From the NCBI GenBank assembly GCA_030532515.1, contig JAUNKY010000001.1, positions 1 through 64,000 of the forward strand: 64,000 nucleotides of DNA, in the 5' to 3' direction. This DNA comes from Actinomycetaceae bacterium (GTDB lineage Bacteria > Actinomycetota > Actinomycetes > Actinomycetales > Actinomycetaceae). This document shows, one piece after another, positions 33,073 to 42,318 of this stretch (within the stretch, counting starts at the first letter, position 1; the number at the start of each line of letters is the position of its first letter). Position numbers and translations under genes: made by a program. The notes under the pieces are model-generated. The model made no database searches. It was not told the origin of the DNA and saw nothing but the letters and a program-made list of their open reading frames with translations.

Positions 33073-35133
33073 ATGAAACGCCAAAGAAGCTCCGTATTCT
33101 TAACTTTTGCGCTGGGATTATTCCTGGTTTTCTCTGCTTTGCCCGCGCAGGCGGCCGGCGATATCTTGGTGAATGACCAAGTGACCGATACCGATGGGTT
33201 TTTAGGAAGTAGCTACCAGCAGGAAGTGCGCGAAAGTGTTAACCGCGCGCAGGGTAACGGGGTGCAGCTTTACTTTGTGGTCACTGCGGTATTGGATGAG
33301 GAGCCTCTAACTACGTGGTGTGAAAAGACGGCGCAGCGTTCGAATCTGCCCGACAATGCTTTACTTTTTGCCCTGGGGTACGCTAACCGCAAGTACGTTA
33401 CCTGCCACGGCCCTAACTTCCCTTACGGGGATAAAGAGATTACTAAGGCGACCTCGAAATCTTTGCAGGAGCTGAAAAGCAACCCGCTGCAACCAAGTGA
33501 CGTAGCAGATGCTTTCGATACTTTCTCTAAGGCGATTTCTGCAGCTGACTCCAGCTCAAGTTCAAGCGGAAACCCAATTTCAAGCTTAGTTTCGGCTTCC
33601 TCTTCTTCTTTGCGGTACCTTCTCTTATATCCCCTCCCCATCGTGGTAGCCATGATTGCTTTTGTCGCCAGAAGAAACCGCAATAAGAAACTAGCCCAAA
33701 CCGGCACTGCGGTAGCTGGTAAATCATTGGAAGAACTGGTTCAAGAAGCAACGTCGAAACTGATGGCAACTGATAACTCAGTGCGTTCTGCTGCCGATGA
33801 CCTGGCCTTTGCCCAAGCACAGTTTGGGCAGTTGGAAACCACCCAGTTCGTAGGGGCAGTCCAAGAAGCCCAGACTCACGTTTCCAATGCTTTCGTTTTG
33901 CACACGCAGATGACAGAGCAGTCGAATCAGTCTCAAAAACGTCAGTTAGCTACGCAAATTTTAGACTTGTGCCAGCAAGCTGAAGCAGTTTTGGCTGATA
34001 AGGTAGAGCGTTTTAACCAGCTGCGTATGGCGGGGGCAAACCTGCCAAAGACGATTGCCACTTTGCGGACTCATATTGTCGAAGCCGAAGCGAAAAACGA
34101 AGTCGCAAAGGCTGAGATTGAGTCACTGCGTACCCTCTATTCGGATGTGCGCGTCCAATCGCTTTTCGACAACCCCGGCAACGTCACGAACTTGCTGTTG
34201 GCTTCCAAAGCTGCGTTAGAGCAAGCTGAAGCTGAGCTGGCGAAACATACTTCAGCTGGCGAGCAGTTGGCTTTGCAACAGGTGACTATCGCGCAGCGTA
34301 GCTTCGGTTCGGCTATTTCTCAGTTGAATGAGGTTATGTACGCGGCAGATGACTTGAAGGAAGCGCCCACCCGTTTGGCTGCGGCAATGGCTTCTTTGGG
34401 TTCAGATATTCAAGATGTGCACCGCCTGGCACCTAATCAAGCCGGTTTGCACGGTTTGGTAGTTTCGGCAGAGCAGGCGTTGGCGCAGGCAAATCAGGCA
34501 GTTTCGGGGTCCGGCGACGTTTTGGCAGCGCTAGCAGCTCTGCGCATAGCCGAGGACGCCTTGGATGCGGCTTTAGCTCCGATGCGGGCTGCTGATGAAC
34601 AGATGCAGCGTACGCAGCAGCGTTTCAACATTATTAATAATGAAGTTACTGATTTGATTCGCCAAGCGGATTCTTATATCACCAGCCACCGCGGGGGCGT
34701 AAACCAGCAGGCGCGCACGCATCTGGCGACAGCTGAGTCTACGCAACAACGCGCGAATCAGCAGTTGCAGGCCTATCTGGCACGGAAACAGTTCGACAAG
34801 GCACAGTTGGATGCGTGTTTCAACCTGCTGTACCAGGCAAAGAGCTATGCGCAGGCCGCTATTGAAACGGCTTCATCGAATGTCCGTGATTCCTATAGTT
34901 TCCGTCGTGACGACGATGATGATCGTTACAGTGGTAGAAACCGGCAAGGTGGCGGAATTGACCTGGTGTCTTTGATTATTGGCGGTATTTTAGCTTCGGG
35001 GAACTCTAGTAGTTCTTCGCGGAGTTCTTCATCGAGCAGCTCTGACTGGGGTTTCTCTGGTGGAGGTTTCTCTGGTGGAGGCTGGTCTTCGGGTGGAGGC
35101 GGCTGGTCCTCTTCTTCTTCCGGGAGTTTTTAA
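33073..35133 (+). CDS. Secreted/membrane TPM-domain protein with long coiled coil and Gly/Ser tail
   Basis: A 686-residue protein. Residues 1-28 are a signal peptide ending PAQAAGD. Residues 30-155 are a TPM domain (DQVTDTDGFLGSS...YFVVTAVLDEEPL), a fold linked to membrane-protein quality control and sometimes phosphatase activity. A single membrane helix lies near residues 180-198, followed by about 400 residues of cytoplasmic, Ala/Gln/Glu-rich helical coiled coil. The C-terminus is a Ser/Gly-rich tail with FSGGGFSGGGW repeats. The topology suggests an envelope sensor. A PspA homologue lies 125 bp downstream, so a joint role in envelope stress is likely. Confidence 0.86.
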   Translation: MKRQRSSVFLTFALGLFLVFSALPAQAAGDILVNDQVTDTDGFLGSSYQQEVRESVNRAQGNGVQLYFVVTAVLDEEPLTTWCEKTAQRSNLPDNALLFALGYANRKYVTCHGPNFPYGDKEITKATSKSLQELKSNPLQPSDVADAFDTFSKAISAADSSSSSSGNPISSLVSASSSSLRYLLLYPLPIVVAMIAFVARRNRNKKLAQTGTAVAGKSLEELVQEATSKLMATDNSVRSAADDLAFAQAQFGQLETTQFVGAVQEAQTHVSNAFVLHTQMTEQSNQSQKRQLATQILDLCQQAEAVLADKVERFNQLRMAGANLPKTIATLRTHIVEAEAKNEVAKAEIESLRTLYSDVRVQSLFDNPGNVTNLLLASKAALEQAEAELAKHTSAGEQLALQQVTIAQRSFGSAISQLNEVMYAADDLKEAPTRLAAAMASLGSDIQDVHRLAPNQAGLHGLVVSAEQALAQANQAVSGSGDVLAALAALRIAEDALDAALAPMRAADEQMQRTQQRFNIINNEVTDLIRQADSYITSHRGGVNQQARTHLATAESTQQRANQQLQAYLARKQFDKAQLDACFNLLYQAKSYAQAAIETASSNVRDSYSFRRDDDDDRYSGRNRQGGGIDLVSLIIGGILASGNSSSSSRSSSSSSSDWGFSGGGFSGGGWSSGGGGWSSSSSGSF

Positions 35134-35143
35134 GGTTAGCCTA
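35133..35143 (+). promoter_or_regulatory. Possible DtxR half-site upstream of pspA
   Basis: AGGTTAGCCTA matches eleven consecutive central positions of the 19-bp DtxR consensus, but the right half is not palindromic. It lies 115 bp before pspA. Weak evidence. Confidence 0.25.
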
Positions 35144-35257
35144 CTACGCTTAAAGCATAAATTATAGGCGTTGCAAAGACAGCGTAATATTTCCCCCCTA
35201 CAATAAGAATTGTTCGGGTGGTGAGGAATCCACCCACTCCTTAAGAAAGGAATAAAA

Positions 35258-35974
35258 ATGGCAGAGAAGCAGTCTATCCTGGGTCGTATCACTCAGCTGG
35301 CAAAAGCGAATCTAAATGCCCTGTTGGACCGTGCTGAAGATCCACAGAAGATGTTGGATCAGTTGGTTCGCGACTACACCAACTCCATCGTTGAAGCTGA
35401 AGAAGCTGTAGCGCAGACTGTTGGTAACCTCCGTCTGTCCGAAAAGGATTACGAAGAAGATCAGGCTGCTGTGCGCGAATGGGGCGCAAAGGCTGCGGCT
35501 GCTTCTCGTAAGGCTGAAGAAACTCGTGCAGCTGGTAACGCAGATGAAGCTGCTAAGTGGGATGCTTTGGCACGTACCGCTTTGGCTAAGCAGCTGGACT
35601 TCGAAAAGGAAGTTCGCGATGCAGAACCAGTTCTAAAAGCACAGCGCGAAGTTGTTGAAAAGCTCAAGAGCGGTTTGAACTCTTCCCGCGCTAAGCTGGA
35701 CCAGCTGAAGGATAAGCGCGATCAGCTGATTGCACGCGCTCGCACCGCTGAAGCTCAAGAAAAGCTGCACTCTACCGTAGCTTCCATTAACGTTTTGGAT
35801 CCTGCTTCTGAACTGTCTCGCTTCGAAGACCGCGTTCGCCAGCAGGAAGCACAGATCGCTGGCAAGTTGGAACTGGCTGCAGATTCTTTCGAAGCTCGTT
35901 TCGAAGAACTGGAAGTTTCCGCTAACGATTTGGAAATCGAAGCTCGTTTAGCAGCTTTGAAGAACCAGCAGTGA
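35258..35974 (+). CDS. pspA: PspA/IM30 (ESCRT-III-like) membrane-stress protein
   Basis: A 238-residue, almost entirely helical coiled-coil protein. It starts MAEKQSILGRITQLAKANLNALLDRAEDPQKMLDQLVRDY, the amphipathic N-terminal helix and second helix of PspA/IM30 proteins, with many Ala/Glu/Lys heptads after. PspA polymerises on the inner leaflet of damaged membranes. AAAGGA precedes the ATG. The upstream TPM-domain membrane protein may be its partner, in the place taken by PspBC or PspM in other groups. A bidirectional terminator follows 52 bp after the stop. Confidence 0.93.
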   Translation: MAEKQSILGRITQLAKANLNALLDRAEDPQKMLDQLVRDYTNSIVEAEEAVAQTVGNLRLSEKDYEEDQAAVREWGAKAAAASRKAEETRAAGNADEAAKWDALARTALAKQLDFEKEVRDAEPVLKAQREVVEKLKSGLNSSRAKLDQLKDKRDQLIARARTAEAQEKLHSTVASINVLDPASELSRFEDRVRQQEAQIAGKLELAADSFEARFEELEVSANDLEIEARLAALKNQQ

Positions 35975-36026
35975 GAGCTTCACGGAAGTTGATCTGAAGT
36001 AGCCCTGTAGCTACTTAGCAATAGTT

Positions 36027-36070
36027 AAAATGGTTTCGCCCCCTCAAGTTTGAGGGGGCGAAACCATTTT
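36027..36070. terminator. Bidirectional terminator between pspA and the LPxTG gene
   Basis: A perfect 21-bp stem (AAAATGGTTTCGCCCCCTCAA and its complement) around GT. The A/T ends supply U-runs in both directions. The convergent genes stop 52 and 40 bp away. Confidence 0.92.
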
Positions 36071-36110
36071 CCGCACTAAGAGAAGTTCTGCTTAACGACG
36101 GTAGTTTGGT

Positions 36111-37229
36111 TTAACGACGCACGTAGGAACGGCGTAGTCCTAAGAGCAAGCCACCGGCAGCTAGCATTACCAGCGCATGAGCTGCTGAAGTGCCACTTTG
36201 TCCACCCGTTTGTGGCAGCGCTTTTGGCTGCTTTTGTACCTTAGGCTTATCCAGGTTCAGGTTTGGACTATCCATTCCCTCTGGTTTAGCTTTCGCGGGG
36301 GTAATTTCTACGCTGACCGATTGGGTGTCAGTTAACTGCGTTTCATCAGTTGCTACCAAAGTTACCGGCATAGCTTCTAGTGGTTTGCTAAGATCCGCAC
36401 ACAGGGAGTGATCCTTCACGGTGACGCCAGCAGGTAGCTGTGACTTAACCGCAATGACGATTTCTTCTTCTGTAGAGTCTAAGTCTGAAACATCAATGTG
36501 GTGGCAGACTTCGCCTTCACGAACTTGTTCTTCGATCGGTTCTACGAAAATATGTGGTGGGGCAATCACCTGGACTTTGGCAGTTGCCTTAGTTTGTAAG
36601 TCGCCGGTATCAGTTACGGCAACGGTCACTGGCATTTGTTCCAGTGGTTTAGTGGTGTCTACGCAGACCTTGCCGTTTTCCAGTGTGAGACCTGCATGTT
36701 TTGTCTCTAGTGAGAACTGCAACTTAGCGATGGCGTCTTCTTCGTCAGTGACCACCAGCTCTTGGCACTTCTTACCGTTGCCTTCATCGAGCACAGCGGT
36801 CAAGTCAGCGAAGCCCACCTTTGGGGCGGTATTTCGAGGAGCTGCAACTGAGACCGTTGCTTCGAACAAGTCAACGAATTCGCCATCAGTTACCTCTAAG
36901 CGCAGTACGTTTAATGACACTGGCTTTGAGGTGTCAACACAAACTGTATGAGTGTTGTTTTTGAGGGACACCCAAGGAATGTTTTCTTGACCAGGGATAG
37001 TCACTTTGAGGTTTTCCACCGGGGTGTCCTGGTCAATTAGCTTAACTTCATGACAAACCAGGTTTGTTTCGCCTGGATCTGTTTGTCCTACGGTTAGGAA
37101 GAAAGAATCCACCGTTGCTGCTGGAGCATATTTTCCAGTAGCAGCTAGGACAGGTTGATTAACGGAAAAAATACTTGCACACAAGAGCCCGGAGGCTACA
37201 AGCAATGCTGGGAGAGAAGCCTTTTTCAT
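36111..37229 (-). CDS. LPxTG-anchored surface protein with three Cys-paired repeat domains
   Basis: A 372-residue sortase substrate. A signal peptide (about 1-30, ending QPVLAATG) is followed by three domains of about 85-95 residues, each with an early and a late cysteine: CHEVKLID...VCVDTSKPVSL, then CQELVVTD...VCVDTTKPLEQMPV, then CHHIDVSD...LCADLSKPLEAMPV. Each domain probably forms one disulfide in an Ig/cadherin-like sandwich. The C-terminus has LPQTGG, a membrane helix and the basic tail RRSYVRR. No sortase gene is nearby. The ligand is unknown. A DtxR-like half-site (AACCTAACCT) lies about 60 bp upstream. Confidence 0.88.
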   Translation of the reverse strand: MKKASLPALLVASGLLCASIFSVNQPVLAATGKYAPAATVDSFFLTVGQTDPGETNLVCHEVKLIDQDTPVENLKVTIPGQENIPWVSLKNNTHTVCVDTSKPVSLNVLRLEVTDGEFVDLFEATVSVAAPRNTAPKVGFADLTAVLDEGNGKKCQELVVTDEEDAIAKLQFSLETKHAGLTLENGKVCVDTTKPLEQMPVTVAVTDTGDLQTKATAKVQVIAPPHIFVEPIEEQVREGEVCHHIDVSDLDSTEEEIVIAVKSQLPAGVTVKDHSLCADLSKPLEAMPVTLVATDETQLTDTQSVSVEITPAKAKPEGMDSPNLNLDKPKVQKQPKALPQTGGQSGTSAAHALVMLAAGGLLLGLRRSYVRR

Positions 37230-37331
37230 TGCAATCCTATATTAAATTAGCGTCTAGTTGGACGAAAATAATATAGTAGCTCAGGTTAGGTTTTACTAGC
37301 TTATTAGCCAGTCTCTCTCATCACATTTTAT

Positions 37332-38315
37332 TTATGCGCCGATTGAGCGCACTCCCGCCCCGGAAATTCGGACTTTCTCAAGCACTTTCCGCGCCGTCCG
37401 ATCATCGACCACCAGGTCAGTAATCAGGCGTGCCCGCAGGGCAGCAATCAGCGGGATGGTCTTCGCCTCACCCGCCACCACACACAGGCGCCGCGGAATT
37501 GCCCGCAAAGTGTCCAAATCTGGGCCAGACGCACGATCATTAATCGGAAGATCAGAAGAACCGTCCTCGCGCAATAAAATAGTGCACACGTCGCCAACTA
37601 CCCCATCTGCACGCAACTGGGCAATCTCATCTGGCTCAATATACCCAGCTGAGTAAACGTGTGAAGGCATATCTCCATCAAATGCTCCCACCCCAAAAAC
37701 TGCCAGGTCTGCGTCCTCAATCGTATCTAATACATAGCGAACTGAGCGTTCATGCCACAGCTGCGCCTTAGTCTCTGCGTAATCAAAGAAAGCGGGGACG
37801 GGGAAGTGAATCATCGTCGCGCCAAATGCTTCGGCTGCTTGCGAAATAGTGGTGTCAATGTAGCGCACTCCGGTACCGGTTGAAGATCCGGCTCCGTTAA
37901 GCTGCACCACGGTAACTTCAGGAATTTCCACCGGTGGCAGGTGGCGGGTGACTTCTGCAGTGGTATTACCCCAGGCAACTGCCATGGTAGTGCCTGGTAG
38001 CACCAGGTCCAAAAGCCGTTCTGCGGCGACTTTTGCAACCGATGCCAAGCGGTTTACGCCGGTGTCAAAGTCGCGTACGCGCACCACGGTAGAGTTAATG
38101 CCGAAGATGCGGTTTAGTTCGCCCGCTAACGTACCCCTCTCCCCCGGAGCAGGCGCGACGGAAATGCGCACCATGCCGGATTCGCGGGCGTAAGCTAGCA
38201 GACGCGAAACAGAAGAGCGGGACACACCCAGATGGCGGGCGATGGTCTCCATTGTCTCGCCCTGCAGGTAATACATCGACGCAGCTTCATGTGCGTCATT
38301 ATCTCTAATGGTCAC
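37332..38315 (-). CDS. SorC/DeoR-family sugar-binding transcription regulator
   Basis: A protein of about 327 residues. The N-terminal helix-turn-helix is in YYLQGETMETIARHLGVSRSSVSRLLAYARESGMVRI. The C-terminal 260 residues are a SorC-type phosphosugar-binding domain with AWGNTTAEVTRHL, QLNGAGS, GVGAFDG and GVVGDVCTILLREDG. It is divergent from glpK, so glycerol or glycerol-phosphate control is plausible, although SorC effectors vary. GTG at 38315 (MTIRDNDAHEA) gives the usual N-terminus; ATG at 38351 is possible but would place the operator-like palindrome inside the gene. No strong ribosome-binding site is present. Confidence 0.85.
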   Translation of the reverse strand: MTIRDNDAHEAASMYYLQGETMETIARHLGVSRSSVSRLLAYARESGMVRISVAPAPGERGTLAGELNRIFGINSTVVRVRDFDTGVNRLASVAKVAAERLLDLVLPGTTMAVAWGNTTAEVTRHLPPVEIPEVTVVQLNGAGSSTGTGVRYIDTTISQAAEAFGATMIHFPVPAFFDYAETKAQLWHERSVRYVLDTIEDADLAVFGVGAFDGDMPSHVYSAGYIEPDEIAQLRADGVVGDVCTILLREDGSSDLPINDRASGPDLDTLRAIPRRLCVVAGEAKTIPLIAALRARLITDLVVDDRTARKVLEKVRISGAGVRSIGA

Positions 38316-38333
38316 AATATATAGTGTGCCATG

Positions 38334-38348
38334 CACACATGACCAATT
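38334..38348. promoter_or_regulatory. Operator-like palindrome in the regulator-glpK gap
   Basis: GTGTGCCATGCACAC is an inverted repeat of GTGTG/CACAC (GTGTGC-CAT-GCACAC) beside an AT-rich TATATA box at 38328-38333. It lies just upstream of the preferred start of the SorC-type gene and about 210 bp before glpK. It is a candidate autoregulatory site. Confidence 0.45.
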
Positions 38349-38559
38349 CATACACAATTCCTCTCATCCTTGAAAATTGCCTTCCTTTAATGCGCAACAA
38401 TGGGTCTATTGGTATTCTTATTACATAGAACACCAGTTCAAAACTTCACATAAAACCGTAAATACCTACTGCGGTCTACGAAGAAGCAGCCGCAGGTACT
38501 TACTGTGAAGACCCCTATAAGCGCCGGCAACCCCGGCTCCACAAGGAAGTGAAAACAAT

Positions 38560-40086
38560 ATGACTGAAAAGAAATACGTTCTTGCCATTGACCAGGGCAC
38601 TACCTCTTCCCGCGCAATCATCTTCGATCACGCAGGTAAGATCGTTTCCGTAGGTCAGTTGGAACATGAACAAATCTTCCCGAAGGCAGGCTGGGTAGAA
38701 CACAACCCTGCAGAAATTTGGGACAACATCCGCGAAGCAGTTGCTCAGGCACTGTCCAAGGCAGAAATCAACCGCCACCACCTGGCCGCAGTCGGTATCA
38801 CCAACCAGCGTGAAACCACTGTTGTTTGGGATAAGAACACCGGCGAACCAGTTTACAACGCGATTGTTTGGCAAGACACCCGTACTGCTGAAATCGTTCG
38901 CGAACTGGCCGGCGCAGAAGGCGCAGACAAGTACAAGGAAATCTGTGGTCTGCCACTGGCAACCTACTTCTCTGGTCCAAAGATTAAGTGGATCCTCGAC
39001 AACGTTGAGGGCGCACGCGAAAAGGCAGAAGCCGGCGACCTGCTGTTCGGCAACACCGACACCTGGACCTTGTGGAACCTAACCGGTGGCGTAAACGGCG
39101 GCGTACACGCAACCGACGTTTCCAACGCTTCCCGCACGATGCTGATGGACCTCAAGACCCTGCAGTGGCGCGAAGACATCTGTGCAGATATGGGCATTCC
39201 TATGTCCATGCTGCCAACCATTCGTTCCTCTTCTGAAATCTATGGCTACGGTCGTAAGAACGGCCTGTTGGTAGACACCCCAATCTCTGGTATTTTGGGC
39301 GACCAGCAGGCAGCTACCTTCGGCCAGGCATGTTTCGAAAAGGGCATGGCAAAGAACACTTACGGTACCGGCTGCTTCATGCTGATGAACACCGGACACG
39401 AACCAGTACAGTCCGAAAACGGCCTGCTCACCACCCTGTGCTACAAGATCGGTGAAGCTCCAGCAGTTTACGCTCTGGAAGGTTCTATCGCGGTTACCGG
39501 TTCCTTGGTACAGTGGCTGCGCGACAACTTGAAGATGTTCTCTTCCGCTCCAGAAATCGAAGGTCTGGCTCGCTCTGTTGAAGACAACGGTGGCGTCTAC
39601 TTCGTACCAGCCTTCTCTGGTCTGTTCGCCCCTTACTGGAAGGACGACGCTCGCGGTGCGATTGTTGGTCTGACCCGTTTCAACAACGTCGGTCACATTG
39701 CACGCGCCACCTTGGAAGCAACCGCTTTCCAGACCCGCGAAGTTCTGGATGCTATGAACGCTGACTCGGGCGTAGCTCTAACCGAACTGCGCGTTGACGG
39801 TGGCATGATCGCTAACGAACTGTTGATGCAGTTCCAGGCAGACATCCTGGGCGTAGACGTAGTTGCTCCACAGGTTGCCGAAACTACTGCACTGGGCGCT
39901 GCCTACGCGGCAGGTATTGCAGTTGGCTTCTGGGAAGGCGAACAGGACGTTATCGACAACTGGGCAGAAGGCAAGCGCTGGAGCCCATCCATGGACGTTG
40001 CTGAACGCGACCGCACCTACCGCTTGTGGAAGAAGGCGGTTACCCGCACCTTCGACTGGGTAGATGACGACGTACGCAATGCCTGA
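38560..40086 (+). CDS. glpK: Glycerol kinase
   Basis: A 508-residue FGGY-family kinase that makes glycerol 3-phosphate. The ATP-binding start [15 protein letters not shown], the substrate motif [22 protein letters not shown], the ATPase phosphate-2 region [12 protein letters not shown] and the C-terminal signature [21 protein letters not shown] are all present. AAGGAAG precedes the ATG. Codon use is notably biased towards C-ending synonyms, like groEL, which suggests high expression. No glpF or glpD is adjacent; the neighbour is a divergent SorC-type regulator. A terminator follows eight bases after the stop. Confidence 0.97.
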   Translation: MTEKKYVLAIDQGTTSSRAIIFDHAGKIVSVGQLEHEQIFPKAGWVEHNPAEIWDNIREAVAQALSKAEINRHHLAAVGITNQRETTVVWDKNTGEPVYNAIVWQDTRTAEIVRELAGAEGADKYKEICGLPLATYFSGPKIKWILDNVEGAREKAEAGDLLFGNTDTWTLWNLTGGVNGGVHATDVSNASRTMLMDLKTLQWREDICADMGIPMSMLPTIRSSSEIYGYGRKNGLLVDTPISGILGDQQAATFGQACFEKGMAKNTYGTGCFMLMNTGHEPVQSENGLLTTLCYKIGEAPAVYALEGSIAVTGSLVQWLRDNLKMFSSAPEIEGLARSVEDNGGVYFVPAFSGLFAPYWKDDARGAIVGLTRFNNVGHIARATLEATAFQTREVLDAMNADSGVALTELRVDGGMIANELLMQFQADILGVDVVAPQVAETTALGAAYAAGIAVGFWEGEQDVIDNWAEGKRWSPSMDVAERDRTYRLWKKAVTRTFDWVDDDVRNA

Positions 40087-40093
40087 GTAATCT

Positions 40094-40131
40094 AAAAAGT
40101 GGGGTTCTGCCGTGGCAGGGCCCCACTTTTT
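40094..40131 (+). terminator. Terminator of glpK
   Basis: AAAAAGTGGGG pairs with CCCCACTTTTT, with further TCTGCC/GGCAGG pairing inside. It begins eight bases after the glpK stop. Confidence 0.9.
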
Positions 40132-40143
40132 ATGGGTTTCCAG

Positions 40144-40209
40144 GTGGGTTTGGCGGGGTTCCTAAGTGGGTTTGGCGGGGTTCCTAGGTGGGTTTGGCGG
40201 GGTTCCTAA
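40144..40209 (+). repeat. Three tandem 22-bp direct repeats
   Basis: The unit GTGGGTTTGGCGGGGTTCCTA plus A or G occurs at 40144-40165, 40166-40187 and 40188-40209, differing only in the last base. A partial fourth unit (GTAG) follows. It lies between the glpK terminator and the family B array. A length of 22 is not a multiple of three, so coding is unlikely. Confidence 0.9.
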
Positions 40210-40297
40210 GTAGCTGCGGCCGGTGTCTGAGCCGTAGTAACGGGAATCTCGACATTTCGGCGGGTTCCAAGCGCCCCTTACCGGCAGTCATTTTGAT

Positions 40298-40454
40298 AAC
40301 TCGTATCAGTTCTCGATTTTGATACGAGTTTGGGTGATTTTCAGTGGCTTACAGGGCATAACTCGTATCGAAAGCCGATTTTGATACGAATTATGCCCAA
40401 TTTGCAGGGTTTTTTAGAGATAACTCGTATCAGTTCTCGAATTTGATACGAGTT
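40298..40454. repeat. Family B palindrome array, three copies, 62-bp period
   Basis: Three 33-bp palindromes lie at 40298-40330, 40360-40392 and 40422-40454. Arms are AACTCGTATCA and TGATACGAGTT (copy 2 has AACTCGTATCG and TGATACGAATT), and the 11-bp centres differ. The spacers are 29 bp each, with different sequences, giving an exact 62-bp period. A family E motif follows at 40476. The rest of 40210-40565 shows no gene. Confidence 0.88.
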
Positions 40455-40565
40455 TGCGTTTAAGCAGGCTTTTCCCGAGGGCGTCAAACAAGGCCACAAC
40501 CACGCTCATAACCTCAAAACACCAGCCACCTAGATTCACAACAAAAATGCCACCCGCAGATACTG

Positions 40566-40607
40566 AAATCCCCGGGAGGAAACAAACCTGTTTCCTCCCG
40601 GGGATTT
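40566..40607 (-). terminator. Hairpin after lysS
   Basis: AAATCCCCGGGAGGAAACA and its complement form a perfect 19-bp stem around AACC. It starts 17 bp past the lysS stop on the minus strand. The flanks are only weakly T-rich. Confidence 0.78.
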
Positions 40608-40623
40608 GCATAAAGTTTCAGAG

Positions 40624-42174
40624 TTACTGGCGCTTAGTCAGTGGGAAGGTGATCGTTTCGCGAATGCCTTCACCCGTAAGAGCCATGAGCAGACGATCCA
40701 AGCCCATGCCCATACCACCGCTTGGTGGCATACCCTGCTCCATAGCTTCTAGGAAGTCTTCGTCCAAAACCATAGCCTCTGGATCGCCGTTAGCGGCAGC
40801 CAAAGCCTGCTCTTCGAAACGTTGACGCTGCACTACTGGGTCTACCAGTTCAGAGTAGGCGGTAGCCAACTCAAAGCCGCGGACATAGAGGTCCCACTTT
40901 TCTACGCGGCCTGGCAGGCTGCGGTGCTGACGTACCAGCGGAGAAGTATCTACCGGGTAGTCGCGTACGAAAGTTGGCAGGTAGAGGTGATCACCTACCA
41001 GGGCTTCGAAGATTTCTTCAGCGATCTTGCCGGCAACAGCGTGATCGGCGTAGCCAATCTCGCGTTCATCAGCAATTGCCCGCAGGCGTTCGATCGGGGT
41101 TTCTGGACTGATTTCTTCACCCAGCGCTTCGGAAATGCAATCGTAGAAAGAAATGGAGGTCCACTGGCCAGAAAGATCATATTCGGAACCGTCGGAAAGA
41201 ATTACCTTTTCAGTACCGAAAGCGTCGCGCGCCGCCTTTTGGATGAATTCGCGGGTACGCTGTGCCATGGAATCATAGGTGCCGTATGCTTCATAGGCTT
41301 CCAGCATAGTGAACTCTGGAGAGTGCGAAGAGTCAGCACCTTCATTGCGGAAGTTACGGTTGATTTCGAAAACCTTTTCGATACCACCAACCACAGCGCG
41401 CTTGAGGAACAGTTCAGGAGCGATACGCAGGTACAGTTCAGTGTCGTACGCGTTCATATGAGTTTGGAATGGACGCGCCGCTGCCCCACCGTGAATGTTC
41501 TGGAGCATCGGGGTTTCAATTTCGATGAAGCCTGCGTCGTGGAAGTATTCACGCAAAGAACGCACTACGCCAGCGCGGAAGCGCACCATTTCACGAGCTG
41601 CCGGACGCACAATCATATCCAGGTAGCGACGACGAATCCGCACTTCTTCGGACAGGGTCATTTCTTCGCCGTCCTCGGTAACGAAAGTCTTTGGAAGCGG
41701 ACGAATCGCCTTAGCAGCCAGCTTCCATGCCGGAACCTGCTCAGCTGGAACAGCGAAAATCGACAGTTCGCCGCGCTTAGAGCGCATGGCAGGACCGTGC
41801 ACGAAGAGGTGGTCGCCCAAGTCAACGTCAGCCTTCAACGCCTTGAGGGAATCCAAACCAACTTCGGCGGCAGAAAGCATCACCTGAATGCGGTTGCCTT
41901 CACCGTCTTGTAAAACTACGAACTGAAGCTTTCCTGAACCACGAATCAACATGACACGTCCAGCTACCCCAACCGGAGCTTCGGACTGTTCGTCGATTTC
42001 CAAATGCTGGTAGTCGGCAATCACCTGCTTGATAGTCGTGGTGATAGGTAGCTCAACTGGGTAGGGGTCAGTTCCTTCAGCTAAGAGGCGAGCTCGCTTT
42101 TCAGCGCGGACGCGGATCTGTTCAGGCGCTTCGTTATCTACGCCGGTTTCTGCTAAGTTCTGGTTATTTTCCAC
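40624..42174 (-). CDS. lysS: Lysyl-tRNA synthetase (class II)
   Basis: A 516-residue class II synthetase. An OB-fold anticodon-binding domain (about 60-165, [19 protein letters not shown]) precedes the catalytic core. Motif 1 is in [27 protein letters not shown], motif 2 is [20 protein letters not shown], and motif 3 is [15 protein letters not shown]. The C-terminal motif TFPLTKRQ replaces the common FPLxRP ending. No MprF-like lysyltransferase domain is fused. It lies downstream of the pantothenate genes, a common actinobacterial arrangement, with 144 bp between, so it may have its own promoter. Confidence 0.97.
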   Translation of the reverse strand: MENNQNLAETGVDNEAPEQIRVRAEKRARLLAEGTDPYPVELPITTTIKQVIADYQHLEIDEQSEAPVGVAGRVMLIRGSGKLQFVVLQDGEGNRIQVMLSAAEVGLDSLKALKADVDLGDHLFVHGPAMRSKRGELSIFAVPAEQVPAWKLAAKAIRPLPKTFVTEDGEEMTLSEEVRIRRRYLDMIVRPAAREMVRFRAGVVRSLREYFHDAGFIEIETPMLQNIHGGAAARPFQTHMNAYDTELYLRIAPELFLKRAVVGGIEKVFEINRNFRNEGADSSHSPEFTMLEAYEAYGTYDSMAQRTREFIQKAARDAFGTEKVILSDGSEYDLSGQWTSISFYDCISEALGEEISPETPIERLRAIADEREIGYADHAVAGKIAEEIFEALVGDHLYLPTFVRDYPVDTSPLVRQHRSLPGRVEKWDLYVRGFELATAYSELVDPVVQRQRFEEQALAAANGDPEAMVLDEDFLEAMEQGMPPSGGMGMGLDRLLMALTGEGIRETITFPLTKRQ

Positions 42175-42318
42175 GGTATCTATCCTAGCGTTCTTGGGCT
42201 GACATAGGAATTAGCGAAACAGGTCGGCGGCTTTGTCTGCACTTATGCTGACGGCCTGGTTTTCACTAAGCTGGGTGAGGGATGGTTTAGGGCTAACTAA
42301 ACCTGGCTAGAGGGCGAC

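Noticed and set aside
40298..40454. The family B array as a CRISPR array (33-bp repeats, 29-bp spacers)
   Set aside because: The repeat and spacer sizes fit, but the central 11 bp of the repeats vary, the arrays never exceed three units, the same array form recurs at 54629 with related spacers (TTTT-rich middle), and no cas gene or leader is in the window. The same holds for the family A arrays.
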